DNA of 64,000 bases, from contig JAFROW010000009.1 in assembly GCA_017429505.1 (NCBI GenBank), positions 167,337 through 231,336 of the forward strand. The letters run 5' to 3'. The DNA comes from Clostridia bacterium (lineage in GTDB: Bacteria > Bacillota > Clostridia > TANB77 > CAG-508). The notes under the pieces are model-generated. The model had not been told where the DNA came from, did not search any database, and saw only the letters and a list, made by a program, of their open reading frames with translations. A program made the translations under genes and the position numbers. Position 1 is the first letter of the stretch, and every line of letters begins with the position of its first letter. This document shows, one piece after another, positions 1 through 8,281 of the stretch.

Positions 1-1234
1 CAATATCTTTGCTTACACCAATTATATCTTTAGTAATCAAATCCTTTTTATCTTCATCTTTTTCCATCCCTCTTTTTCTATACAAACTATTTCTCTTATT
101 TAAAACTTTCTGTAGTTCTTCTTGTTTATCATATTCTAAATCTGTTAAATCATGCATTTTCTCAATTTTATATTTGCAGATAAACCTAATTTCTTCTGAA
201 TATTTATCCATCTTCTTTATTTCTGCTCTCATCTCTGGAGTTAGCTTATGAGGCACATTCTTTTTAGGATACAGACCCAATAAAAATCTATAGTAATAAT
301 ATAAAGCTACTATTCCTTTAGGCTTGTACTTTCTTTTAATCCTGTCTTTACTCTTATAAAATTTACTTGTTAAAGTTTTATATGAAATAATTTTTTCTTC
401 TTTTACAAACTCATTTTCCAATATTCTTCTTTTTATATTATCTAAAGAATATTCCTCTCCAAATCTTCTCTCCACTCTTATATTTCTCTTTGTGTCATAT
501 CTTCTAATACTTAATTTACCTGCTCTATATTGATAATAATATCCCATAGAAACTAGCATTTTTTCAAAATCTTTTAAAGTATATGAATGTTTTATTGCGT
601 AATCTAAATCTTCTTTTGCAAACTTACAATATTCAGATTCTAATGTGTCTTTTTTATAAAAGTTCTCAAAGTTTATTCCTGATTTGCATTTTTTCTCTTT
701 CAAAACACTTAATCCATATTCTTCACAAATTTCATCTGATGTTTTTCGAAGTATTGCTGTATTTGTAAAATTACTATAATATCTATATCCATCTTTAAAT
801 GATACTGAATTTAGTAAGAAATGATTATGTATATGTTTAGTATTTAAATGTGTTGTTACTATTACTTGAAATCTATCTCCCCACATTTCTTCAGCAAGTT
901 TTACTCCAATTTCATGAGCAAGTTCTGGAGTAACTTCTCCTTCTTTAAAAGATTGCTCACCATGAAATGCAAGTATGCCTCCTTCTTTTCCAAATAACAT
1001 TTTAGCAAGTTGCATTTTTTCTACTGCATCTTCAACTTTTCAATTTATGCCTGTTACATAGTATTGCTTTTCTGTCTTATCTGCATTTGTAACATAGTTT
1101 AATACATCTCTAATATTTTCATATTTATCCATTCCATATTCATAACAATCATTTTTTGTCTTTTGTTTATTTGTTACATAGTTAACTGCCTTATCAATTC
1201 TTTTCTTTACACTCCAAATTTTTGTTGTTGCCAT
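1..1234 (-). pseudogene. MobP-type relaxase, 5' part, interrupted by one in-frame TGA
   Basis: This is the DNA-nicking relaxase that starts conjugative transfer by cutting at oriT. Start is ATG at 1232-1234 behind AAAGGAG. The N-terminus (MATTKIWSVKKRIDKAVNYV) matches the usual relaxase opening. After YYVTGIN there is a TGA at 1040-1042; the same frame then continues without a stop to position 1 and carries typical relaxase sequence, including EGEVTPELAHEIG, WGDRFQV and the metal-binding HIHNH motif. In this family the residue after G-I/V-N is nearly always cysteine, so TGA replaces a Cys codon. Elsewhere in the same gene Cys is TGT or TGC. Either the gene is inactivated, or the TGA is read through, or it is a sequence error. 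The C-terminus lies outside the window. Confidence 0.85.
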
Positions 1235-1271
1235 TTTATTTTCTCCTTTCAAAATTTTTATAAAGGGGATT

Positions 1272-1325
1272 GGGGAATTTCCCCATTCGAATTTCGAGCT
1301 GACGAAATTCATTGCTTGCTAAGAC
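1272..1325. other. Candidate origin of transfer (oriT)
   Basis: Just upstream of the relaxase start are a palindrome GGGGAATTTCCCC (1272-1284) and a perfect 8-bp inverted repeat GAATTTCG / CGAAATTC (1289-1296 and 1303-1310, loop AGCTGA), followed by ATTGCTTGCTAAG. An inverted repeat a few bases from the nick site, placed directly upstream of the relaxase gene, is the usual oriT layout. The nick site itself cannot be fixed from sequence alone. Confidence 0.5.
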
Positions 1326-1396
1326 AAAAATATCAAATTATTAAATCTAAAAAAGTTTAATTATTTTAATTATCAAAGTACTTATTATTATATTTA

Positions 1397-1427
1397 AGGT
1401 ACCTAAATCGAAACAATTTAGGTACCT
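1397..1427 (-). terminator. Hairpin after the ParB-like gene
   Basis: A perfect 12-bp stem, AGGTACCTAAAT (1397-1408) against ATTTAGGTACCT (1416-1427), loop of 7. It follows the ParB-like gene and precedes the oriT region. The T run on the minus strand is weak, so it may be a terminator or a structural part of the transfer origin. Confidence 0.5.
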
Positions 1428-1433
1428 CATCCA

Positions 1434-1727
1434 TTATCTATATGCCCATTTATAACCTCTTCTTAAAGCTATTCTTTCTAATCTTTCACGTTCACTTATA
1501 ATTCTTCAAGGAACAGTTTTATATCCTAGTTTTTTTACTGCTGTAAATGTTGCAAAACAGTTATTTAATATATATTTATCCTTATATTTTGTAACTGACA
1601 TTGGTAATACATATCCTCTTTTTTGAATATATCTTTTTAACCATTCTATTTCATCATCACTCTTTTCTTTAAAATCTATATCTATAATTTTTATTTTATT
1701 AACTGGTATTTCTACTATCTTTCTCAT
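1434..1727 (-). pseudogene. Small ParB-N-like protein of the element, interrupted by TGA
   Basis: The gene starts with ATG at 1725-1727, directly after the DnaC-like gene. The first 73 codons look like a ParB-type N-terminal domain: VEIPVNKIKIIDIDF, a short helix, then the strand GYKTVP. A TGA follows at 1506-1508, but the frame continues RIISERERLERIALRRGYKW and ends at TAA (1434-1436), giving 97 codons. VPCRI is a common sequence in ParB-like domains, so the TGA again falls where Cys is expected. It is the last gene of the replication operon. Function in the element (partition or regulation) is inferred only from the fold. Confidence 0.55.
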
Positions 1728-1728
1728 A

Positions 1729-2625
1729 TTAATTCATTCCTTTCTCTTTACAATTTTTAATTTTTTTATTATAATTAATTTGGTTAGTTGAGTTAGTTTT
1801 ATGTTTGTCGGCATATACTAGCTCTTTTTCGTTTATGAGTGTTACCCCATAACACATTTGATATAATTTAGCAATTACAGCATCTGCTAATTGTTCATCT
1901 TGTCCTTCTCTAAATCTTTTTAATAATCCATTTTTATCAAATCTTGTTGTAATAATTATCGGTAATCTATTCTCATTTCTATTTTCTACAATGGTATATA
2001 ACTTTTCTAATGCCCATTTACTAATTCTTTCTGTTCCTAGATCATCAATTATTATCATTTCAACATTTGAGTATAGTTCTATCAGCTCATTTTCAGATTT
2101 TGTACTATCTACAAATGTCTCTTTTATTTTATCTAAAAGAGTTGTAAGCCTTCCCATAAGGACTATTTTCCCATCTTCTACTAGTTTATTTGCAATAGCT
2201 GCAGCTAAATGTGTTTTACCAATTCCTGATGCGCCCGTTATTATCATTCCATTGGTTTCACTTCCCTCTATGCATTTTTTAGTATAGTCTTTAACTATTT
2301 CTACAGCTTTTCTGTTTACTAGTCTAGCATTATAATTTTCAAAGTTCTTATTTTGATAATTAGCTTTCATATATGTTTCTTTATAAATTCTGTGTATAAG
2401 TCTTTTGTAATGCTCTCTTTTTTGTTTTAAACGCTCTATCTCGTCTTTCATATTCCAATATTCTTTAGCATTTTTACAATCACATCTTTCATACTCTATA
2501 TCATCTGCTGATATATTTGCATAAAGATAATCATATCCTTTTGGCTTTAATTTTTTGCCACAGTATCCACATTTTTTTAACTTTTTGTTAATAACCTTAG
2601 TGTAATTTGTATTCTCTAAATCCAT
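1729..2625 (-). CDS. DnaC/IstB-like AAA+ ATPase (helicase loader)
   Basis: 298 residues. It begins with a zinc-binding stretch (CGYCGKKLKPKG, then CDCKNAKEYW) and a helical linker, followed by an AAA+ domain with Walker A GASGIGKTHLAAAIAN around residue 131 and Walker B MIIIDDLGTE. This is the layout of DnaC/DnaI helicase loaders encoded by phages and conjugative elements. It overlaps the upstream replisome-organizer gene by 29 bases and ends next to the ParB-like gene, so all four small genes from 3338 down to 1434 form one operon. Its likely role is loading host helicase on the element's replication fork. Confidence 0.85.
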   Translation of the reverse strand: MDLENTNYTKVINKKLKKCGYCGKKLKPKGYDYLYANISADDIEYERCDCKNAKEYWNMKDEIERLKQKREHYKRLIHRIYKETYMKANYQNKNFENYNARLVNRKAVEIVKDYTKKCIEGSETNGMIITGASGIGKTHLAAAIANKLVEDGKIVLMGRLTTLLDKIKETFVDSTKSENELIELYSNVEMIIIDDLGTERISKWALEKLYTIVENRNENRLPIIITTRFDKNGLLKRFREGQDEQLADAVIAKLYQMCYGVTLINEKELVYADKHKTNSTNQINYNKKIKNCKEKGMN

Positions 2626-3115
2626 TATTGTTCTCCTCTCTTATATTTTCTTCTTTGTTCTTTTCTAAGTCTTTTCTTTTTTCTTCTCCGTTACTTTGTG
2701 TAATTGTAACGTTACTTTTTTCACTTTCATTTTTTAACTTTTCACGATGTCTTCTTTGTCTTTCACGACCTTGAAGTTTTACTTTTTCGTATTTTTCAAT
2801 ACTTTGATACTTGTCCCAGTTTTTAATTAGAAATGTTTCCCCTTCTTTTTTAAGCATTTCTAATTCTATGAACTTTTCCAAAATTTTTGCTATTTTTTTA
2901 TTAGATTTTCCCATAATCTTAGAAAAATTTTGAATTGTCATCGGCTTTTCCTCTCCTATCTCTAATCTCCCATTATTATTACATTCAACTGCTAATGCAA
3001 TTAAGTGAATCCAGACTCTAAAGTATGTATCTCCTTCTGGAAGATTAAGAATAATTTGTATCTTCCTATTTGAGAAGATATTTGATTCAACTTTGAACCA
3101 CTGAATCTCATACAT
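2597..3115 (-). CDS. Phage-type replisome organizer, N-terminal domain protein
   Basis: I start this at the ATG at 3113-3115 because AGGAGG lies 6 bases upstream, inside the end of the excisionase-like gene; an earlier in-frame ATG at 3139 has no ribosome site. The product (172 residues) begins MYEIQWFKVESNIFSNRKIQ, typical of the phage_rep_org_N winged-helix domain that binds the replication origin. The C-terminal third is highly charged and low in complexity. It precedes the DnaC-like loader with an overlap, the classic initiator-loader pair of phages and conjugative elements. Confidence 0.8.
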   Translation of the reverse strand: MYEIQWFKVESNIFSNRKIQIILNLPEGDTYFRVWIHLIALAVECNNNGRLEIGEEKPMTIQNFSKIMGKSNKKIAKILEKFIELEMLKKEGETFLIKNWDKYQSIEKYEKVKLQGRERQRRHREKLKNESEKSNVTITQSNGEEKRKDLEKNKEENIREENNNGFREYKLH

Positions 3116-3116
3116 G

Positions 3117-3338
3117 TCATCCCTCCTGTACTTCGTCAATTCTTTTTATTGACTCTTTTTCTTTTTTGCTTAGATATTCATCTAGCATTTGTACTCTGAA
3201 TAAGAACTTGCCACCAACTTTTGAACATGGTATTTGTCTTCTTCTTACTAGCTGATTAATTAACCAATATGATATTCCTAAATATTCTGCTGCTTCCTTC
3301 ATTGTTAGTGTAGTTCTTTGTACCTTTTGTAGTTCCAT
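3117..3338 (-). CDS. Excisionase/MerR-like helix-turn-helix protein
   Basis: 73 residues starting at ATG 3336-3338, with AAGGAGG eight bases upstream; an in-frame GTG at 3347 would overlap that ribosome site. The sequence LTMKEAAEYLGISYWLINQLVRRRQIPCSKVGGKFLF is the standard helix-turn-helix of the excisionase (xis) / MerR-like family, with the RxIP and G-K-F-wing pattern. It ends in TGA overlapping the next gene's ribosome site, which shows TGA acts as a normal stop here. It leads the replication operon and may also direct excision together with the integrase at 11244. Two GTTAAC boxes lie in its upstream region. Confidence 0.75.
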   Translation of the reverse strand: MELQKVQRTTLTMKEAAEYLGISYWLINQLVRRRQIPCSKVGGKFLFRVQMLDEYLSKKEKESIKRIDEVQEG

Positions 3339-3382
3339 CTGCTTCACCTCCTTCTATCAAGTTTATTAGGCTACCGTCCTTC

Positions 3383-3521
3383 GTTAACATGTTTTATATA
3401 GTTTTTCATGTTAACCAATTGCATCTTAGCATTTTTTATGATAAAATTTCTACAAAATAATTAATTTTTTTGAGTTTTGTTAGCAGTTTCAAAATGCAAA
3501 TATCGTTTCAATTTTGTTAAC
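3383..3521. promoter_or_regulatory. GTTAAC operator cluster between divergent genes
   Basis: Between the excisionase-like gene (minus) and the zinc-ribbon gene (plus) are GTTAAC at 3383-3388, 3410-3415 and 3516-3521, plus a one-mismatch GTTAGC near 3479. The first two are spaced 27 bp, the same spacing as two boxes in the int promoter. I infer operators for an element-encoded regulator. The region is AT-rich and otherwise empty. Confidence 0.5.
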
Positions 3522-3538
3522 AAATACTGGAGGTATTT

Positions 3539-4771
3539 ATGAAAAAAGAACATAAAATTATATTATCTGTGAATCCAATTACTCTTACTCATAGCTTAAA
3601 GCGTATTGTGGGATATTACTATAAAGAATATGTAGAATTAAATGATAAATTTGAAAACATGTCTGAAGATGAATACTCAAAAATGATGATTGCTAAAGGA
3701 GAAAAAGCAAAAACTGAAAAAGAAAGAAATAAAATTGCTAAAGAATATGCTGAAAACGCAAAAAAGTATTATTCGAATAACAAGCAACGTTCTATTCTTT
3801 CTTTTAATGATCAAGTTAACAAATTAAATGGATATATTGCATTTAAGTACGAAGAAATAGAAGAACAATATAATTTACCTTTATTAGATTTTATTAGTTA
3901 TAACTTAAATAGTGTAAATGAATATATTGTTTTCTTTATAAATTATTTTGATATTGTAATGGATATATTAGATAAAGAGGATTTAAATAAAATAAAACTA
4001 AATACATTATATGACATAAAATTTATTAGTGATTTAGCAAAAAAATATTATGATAAAGTTATAAAAGAAGTAAAAAAAATGCAAGTTATATTTAAAATGT
4101 GCATTGACTTGGTTTACCAAATGAACAATAATGAATATACTCTTAATTTAACTAAAGATTTAACAAAAGAGCAAAGGTTCTTTGTGTTTAATCAAGTGAA
4201 TAATCACCCTTTTAAAAACATATCTAGTAATTTTAAAACAGTAAATATATTAGACTATACATACGAATATGTTGATACAAAAGTTCCAGAAGTAATAGTA
4301 AGCATCCTAAAAGCTATGGATCCTAAAGGGAAAGATATTTCTAGCCAATACAAATATCAAACAGATAATTTATATACCGCTTTTTATATTATGCTATATG
4401 ATATAATTGGAATAAATAATGTTTATGTAAAAATCTGTGGTAATTGTAAAAGATACTTTTTAACTCCTAAAGCAACTATTTCATATTGTGATAGAATTAC
4501 AGAAGGTGAATTAACTTGCAAAGATATTGGAAGTAAAGAAAAACAAAAAAGAAAATTAGAGGAAGAACCTATATATGCTAAATATAGGCATATTCAACAA
4601 GTTAAATGCGTCTATTCAAAGCGATATAATAATGACCCTTTTTACAAAGATGATTACGAAAATTTCAAAAAGAAATCTAAGGAATTTAAATCTAATATTA
4701 AAAAAGGTAAAGCTACATTAGAAGATTTCGATAAATGGCTTGATACTCAAGACAAAACAAAGCAGGATTAA
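3539..4771 (+). CDS. Zinc-ribbon cargo protein, DUF6076-like
   Basis: 410 residues of unknown function. The N-terminal two thirds are helical and charged (VELNDKFENMSEDEYSKMM and similar). Around residues 297-330 lies a zinc-ribbon pattern, CGNCKRYF, then SYCDR and LTC, followed by a basic helical tail (residues 335-400). This resembles the DUF6076 family found in Clostridia mobile elements, an assignment from memory. The gene is alone on the plus strand, has its own ribosome site TGGAGGT, a GTTAAC box 18 bases before the start and a strong terminator after it. Position in a cargo slot beside resistance-like genes makes a DNA-binding, regulatory or defence role possible, but nothing in the sequence decides this. 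Confidence 0.7.
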   Translation: MKKEHKIILSVNPITLTHSLKRIVGYYYKEYVELNDKFENMSEDEYSKMMIAKGEKAKTEKERNKIAKEYAENAKKYYSNNKQRSILSFNDQVNKLNGYIAFKYEEIEEQYNLPLLDFISYNLNSVNEYIVFFINYFDIVMDILDKEDLNKIKLNTLYDIKFISDLAKKYYDKVIKEVKKMQVIFKMCIDLVYQMNNNEYTLNLTKDLTKEQRFFVFNQVNNHPFKNISSNFKTVNILDYTYEYVDTKVPEVIVSILKAMDPKGKDISSQYKYQTDNLYTAFYIMLYDIIGINNVYVKICGNCKRYFLTPKATISYCDRITEGELTCKDIGSKEKQKRKLEEEPIYAKYRHIQQVKCVYSKRYNNDPFYKDDYENFKKKSKEFKSNIKKGKATLEDFDKWLDTQDKTKQD

Positions 4772-4783
4772 CTCCTGCTTTGT
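4757..4783. terminator. Bidirectional terminator between convergent genes
   Basis: A perfect 11-bp stem ACAAAGCAGGA / TCCTGCTTTGT with a 5-base loop that includes the stop codon of the upstream gene; A-rich before and T-rich after. It serves the plus-strand zinc-ribbon gene and the minus-strand acetyltransferase. Confidence 0.85.
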
Positions 4784-4803
4784 TTATTATTATAAATTGT
4801 AAT

Positions 4804-5376
4804 TTATCGTTCTGTTGGTATAAATGGCTTTTCATCAATAGCTTGTTGTTTTTCTCTGCCTCTTATCATCAAATGAAGTTTTTTTCCTTTAAAAAAACCA
4901 TCTTTTACAACATAACTATCAACATCTTCAAAACCAGCACCCTTATAGCACTTGAAAGCTATTTCATTGTCATATTCAGGATCTATAATAAATCTATCAG
5001 CTTCTTCATCAGAATATTGTTCAACAAAAGTTCTTAATGTTAAAGAGCTTAAATGTTTACCAACAAAATCCTCATTTCCTATCATAAAATCTATTGCAAA
5101 AGTCTTTCCTGTTTTACTTAAATATTCTTTATAATATTCATAATAATCATCTGCTGTTTGTTCTGATGTCATTACTAATGCATAAGGAACACCATCATAT
5201 AATCCTATATAATAGTCATAATAAGATTTTTGACCTTTTAATACATAATTGTCAACATCTTGTTCCATTTCTTCGCTATTATCCCAAAATTGTTTTACTC
5301 TTTCACTATGCCACCACTCTTTTAATGTTTTATAATATTCTTTATCTAATTTTTTAAATGTTATTTTTTCTTCCAT
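4804..5376 (-). CDS. GNAT acetyltransferase, AAC(6')-like
   Basis: 190 residues, ATG behind GGGAGTG. The pattern follows the aminoglycoside 6'-N-acetyltransferase type of GNAT enzyme: an early WWHSERVKQFW motif, a central strand FAIDFMIGNEDFVGKHLSS (acetyl-CoA loop region) and the C-terminal DPEYDNEIAFKCYKGAGFEDV, comparable to the D-P-x-N-N-x-A-x-x-x-Y-x-x-x-G-F segment of AAC(6')-Ie. It would transfer acetyl from acetyl-CoA to an amine, possibly of an aminoglycoside. The chloramphenicol acetyltransferase nearby supports a resistance cargo. Substrate is not proven; siderophore or other amine acetylation is possible. Two GTTAAC boxes sit in its promoter region. Confidence 0.7.
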   Translation of the reverse strand: MEEKITFKKLDKEYYKTLKEWWHSERVKQFWDNSEEMEQDVDNYVLKGQKSYYDYYIGLYDGVPYALVMTSEQTADDYYEYYKEYLSKTGKTFAIDFMIGNEDFVGKHLSSLTLRTFVEQYSDEEADRFIIDPEYDNEIAFKCYKGAGFEDVDSYVVKDGFFKGKKLHLMIRGREKQQAIDEKPFIPTER

Positions 5377-5421
5377 TATAAAATCACTCCCTATAACCTA
5401 CTATTTATCTTTATTCAAAAT

Positions 5422-5448
5422 GTTAACAATATTACTTAAGATGTTAAC
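5422..5448. promoter_or_regulatory. Pair of TGTTAACA boxes upstream of the acetyltransferase
   Basis: Two copies of TGTTAACAAT-like sequence (GTTAAC at 5422-5427 and 5443-5448) spaced 21 bp, two helical turns, lie in the 87-base gap before the acetyltransferase start. Same motif as at 3383-3521 and 11155-11201. Confidence 0.5.
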
Positions 5449-5463
5449 AATACCAAAATTTTG

Positions 5464-5973
5464 TTATAATTCAAAATCAATTTCATACTTATCATCAACT
5501 AAAATATATCTTTGATTATACTTTTTACACATTTCTAAATTAGCATTATTCTCTTTTATTAGTTCTGCTTGTGATATATCCTCAAATTTTCTATTTTCTA
5601 TTGTATTACTATATATTTCAATATCAGAAAAATGTGTTCTAATATAGTTTTCTGTCATTATTAAACAAACATATTGTATTTTCTCTAAATACTCATCTTC
5701 AAAAGATTCTTTCCAATTAAAAGGAATGTAACATCCTTCAATAATAATATTTTGATTGTTTTCTATATTTGTTTTTATAATTTCTTTAACTATATTCCAT
5801 AAATAATCTGTTAGTTTATCATCATCTTCTACTGTCAATTCAGTATTTCCACTTCTTATTAGTCCCATCTTTAAATGGTCTATTGATAAATATGGATATT
5901 TATATTTTTCTAATAGTTTTTGTGCTAATAAAGTTTTGCCTGTATGTGAACTTCCAGCTATTAAAATAACCAT
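5464..5973 (-). CDS. P-loop kinase-like ATPase, unknown substrate
   Basis: 169 residues. Walker A is right at the N-terminus (MVILIAGSSHTGKTLLAQKL), followed by YLSIDHLKMGL and NIIIEGCYIP, the pattern of small metabolite or nucleotide kinases (AAA_33-like). The protein is single-domain and cytoplasmic. It sits between the AAC-like and chloramphenicol acetyltransferase genes with short gaps. Chloramphenicol phosphotransferase also belongs to the small P-loop kinases, so an antibiotic substrate is conceivable, but a nucleotide or sugar substrate is equally possible. Confidence 0.6.
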   Translation of the reverse strand: MVILIAGSSHTGKTLLAQKLLEKYKYPYLSIDHLKMGLIRSGNTELTVEDDDKLTDYLWNIVKEIIKTNIENNQNIIIEGCYIPFNWKESFEDEYLEKIQYVCLIMTENYIRTHFSDIEIYSNTIENRKFEDISQAELIKENNANLEMCKKYNQRYILVDDKYEIDFEL

Positions 5974-6036
5974 AACTTCCTCCCATAGAAATTACTATTA
6001 ATCTCACTCATTTATTGTAATTTATTATTTTGTTCA

Positions 6037-6684
6037 TCATTTAATAAACGACTTGATTTCTTGCTCTAACAAATGAAATACATTTGCGACCAAATATCCA
6101 TCCGCAATTGCATGATTCAAACGAACAGATACAGGCATAACAAGTCTACCATTTTCTTCTCTATATTTTCCCCAATTAATAATTGGTGCTAAAAACATAT
6201 TAGCATCAGGCAACTCAATATTCAAAGAATCATAAGATAACCATGATATAAATGATGCATCAAACCAATTTGGATGATTTTCCATATCTAACATATATTC
6301 GTTTGTTTTTTTCGCATCTTCTACATCTTTCAACGCATTAGCATAAAACCTTTCATAATTCTCATCATATTTTGTATATACAGGAGTACAAGTTTCAGTT
6401 TCCTCATGGAATACATACTGAGTGGGATTAATCACATCATAACATATTAATTCATCTGTTTTCCAAAGATATCCCATCCTATAATCTTCACGAGAATTAA
6501 GAACTTTTGATAGTATGTAAAGAAAGTTAATATAGAATTTTGTTCCTTTCTCTTTAGAATAGTGAACAAGTTCACTAACATCGATTCTTGCAGTCATTGA
6601 AGTTGAACAATGACAATCCTCTGAAAAATGTCGAAATACGCCTTTTCTATAATATTTTTCTTTATCTATTACCTTGTAGTTCAC
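6037..6684 (-). CDS. cat: Chloramphenicol O-acetyltransferase, type A
   Basis: 215 residues, the usual length of type A CAT. It starts at GTG (6682-6684) with GGAGG eight bases upstream. The catalytic segment is NHAIADGYLVANVFHLLEQE, with the His (about residue 191) that deprotonates the chloramphenicol 3-hydroxyl and the following D-G. Other family marks are the N-terminal RKGVFRHF, the SMTARIDVS strand and FISWLSYDSLN. Acetyl-CoA is the donor and the enzyme is a cytoplasmic trimer. The gene ends in TGA, another sign that TGA is a stop in this genome. It lies in the cargo of a conjugative element, so it is probably mobile resistance, though some CAT-like proteins act on other substrates. Confidence 0.88.
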   Translation of the reverse strand: MNYKVIDKEKYYRKGVFRHFSEDCHCSTSMTARIDVSELVHYSKEKGTKFYINFLYILSKVLNSREDYRMGYLWKTDELICYDVINPTQYVFHEETETCTPVYTKYDENYERFYANALKDVEDAKKTNEYMLDMENHPNWFDASFISWLSYDSLNIELPDANMFLAPIINWGKYREENGRLVMPVSVRLNHAIADGYLVANVFHLLEQEIKSFIK

Positions 6685-6708
6685 AATAATAACCTCCCTT
6701 AGAAATTA

Positions 6709-7482
6709 CTATTTCTTATTTAAATTCAATGTATATTTACATCTTGGATAATTGGAACATCCGAAAAAATCCCCATACTTTCCTTTTCTTTCAACTAATT
6801 GCCCACCACATTTTGGACAAATTCTATCGTCAGATGAATTTTTATTTAATGATTCTTTTATATTACTAACATGATTAAAATTTCTATTTAAACTTTTATC
6901 TTGTAATTTTTCTACCTTATTCATTAAATCATTTATATCTTCCTGTATAATAGTTTCTGTATATTCGTTCATTATTTTACTAACTAAATTTCTAGTGTTT
7001 ATTACATTGCCATTACCAGTAATATTTAGTTTTGCTTTATCAGAAAAACACACCATAGAAATGAATTTATTTTCTTCTATATTCAACTTTTCTTCTAATA
7101 CCTTTATATGTCCATAATTTTGATGTATTGGATTATAAAAATTATTTTTTGTCTTTCCTAGTATTTGAATCCATTGTTTATCATATGTATTTCCTTTAAT
7201 TAAGCCTTCAAAGTTCTTTGTTTCAATTACAAAAATTCCAAATTTAGAAAATACTATATGATCGATTTGATGAGATTTTCCATTTGTATCGTATAACATT
7301 ACATTATTAATAATTGAATATTTGTTACTTGGTAATTTGTTTAATTCATGTGATACATCTAATTCTCCTATTTTGCCTATTATTTTTTTATAAAATAATG
7401 CACATATAATACCAATTGGAATAATTAACATTATTGGACTTTTGAAAAGTTCAAATGCTAATTTCGATACAGCTTCTCCCAT
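6709..7482 (-). CDS. NERD-domain membrane protein with topoisomerase zinc ribbon
   Basis: 257 residues: one transmembrane helix at about 15-29 (PIMLIIPIGIICALF), a NERD (nuclease-related) domain with the core HQIDHIVFSKFGIFVIETKNFEG, and a C-terminal zinc ribbon CPKCGG...CSNYPRC like those at the end of topoisomerase I. The D and E-x-K residues of the nuclease-like core are present. NERD proteins are linked to DNA processing and occur on many mobile elements; the exact role is unknown. ATG start with AAGGAGG upstream. It lies 24 bases upstream of cat on the same strand. Confidence 0.8.
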   Translation of the reverse strand: MGEAVSKLAFELFKSPIMLIIPIGIICALFYKKIIGKIGELDVSHELNKLPSNKYSIINNVMLYDTNGKSHQIDHIVFSKFGIFVIETKNFEGLIKGNTYDKQWIQILGKTKNNFYNPIHQNYGHIKVLEEKLNIEENKFISMVCFSDKAKLNITGNGNVINTRNLVSKIMNEYTETIIQEDINDLMNKVEKLQDKSLNRNFNHVSNIKESLNKNSSDDRICPKCGGQLVERKGKYGDFFGCSNYPRCKYTLNLNKK

Positions 7483-7525
7483 CTATTTATCCTCCTTATA
7501 ATAAACTTATTATAAATTCTATCAC

Positions 7526-8149
7526 CTATATTTGTACTATATTTATTAATTCATTATCTCTAAAAGTCATTTTTAATAAACAAGGAGATGTTATATCTAA
7601 AACTTTATTTTTATACACTAAATTAACATCCTCATTTACTTCACACCAATTCAGTAAAAAGAATTTGATTGAACCACCATGGCTTACTACTACAATTCTT
7701 TTTCCTGCATATTCTTTAAGAATTGCATCAAAAAATTTTGTCATTCTTTGATTTGTTTCTTCTGCACTTTCTCCATCAGAAGTTTTAAATTTTCTATCTA
7801 ACAATTGTTCTTGTGAAGGATCTCTTGTATTTTTATTCTTCATAAATTCTGCTAATTCTTTTAAATTGCCTAATTTTCTTTCATTTAAACTACTATCTAT
7901 ATTAACACATAGATTATTATTATTTGCAATATATTTCGCTGTTGCTTTTGCTCTTGTATAGCTACTTGTCCATATTACATCAATATTATTAAGTTCTTTG
8001 TTCTCACTTAATTTCTTTGATTGTTCTTCACCATATACTGATAAGATTTCTTTTTCATTTATAATTTGAAAGTTCTCATCCGTATTTCTAATTCCATTTT
8101 CCTCAACTGTTTCTGCATGTCTAATTAAATAAATTATAGTATCTTTCAA
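7526..8149 (-). CDS. Histidine phosphatase (phosphoglycerate mutase-like)
   Basis: 207 residues starting at TTG (8147-8149) behind GGAGG. The phosphate-accepting motif is at the N-terminus, YLIRHAET, and the second catalytic His is in VVVSHGGSIKFFL. WTSSYTRAKATAKYI supplies the usual substrate-binding Arg. The family removes phosphate from sugars, nucleotides or alcohols by a phosphohistidine intermediate; the substrate here is unknown. It is part of the element's cargo. Confidence 0.85.
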   Translation of the reverse strand: MKDTIIYLIRHAETVEENGIRNTDENFQIINEKEILSVYGEEQSKKLSENKELNNIDVIWTSSYTRAKATAKYIANNNNLCVNIDSSLNERKLGNLKELAEFMKNKNTRDPSQEQLLDRKFKTSDGESAEETNQRMTKFFDAILKEYAGKRIVVVSHGGSIKFFLLNWCEVNEDVNLVYKNKVLDITSPCLLKMTFRDNELINIVQI

Positions 8150-8225
8150 TTTTCAACCTCCATCTTTTTTATTGGTATAATTATATAATATTTTTAAATA
8201 AAATAAAAGATTTAATATAAATAAT

Positions 8226-8276
8226 AATGTACTCAATGAAATTAACACTATAATGTATATTTCATTTGAGTACATT
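8226..8276 (-). terminator. Long hairpin after the 906-residue protein gene
   Basis: An inverted repeat, AATGTACTCAATGAAAT (8226-8242) against ATTTCATTTGAGTACATT (8259-8276), one bulge, directly after the stop at 8282 on the minus strand. A transcription end or mRNA-stabilising hairpin is likely. Confidence 0.6.
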
Positions 8277-8281
8277 GCAAA

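Noticed and set aside
9..251. Plus-strand frame at the left edge
   Set aside because: It is the complement of the relaxase reading frame and has no family features.
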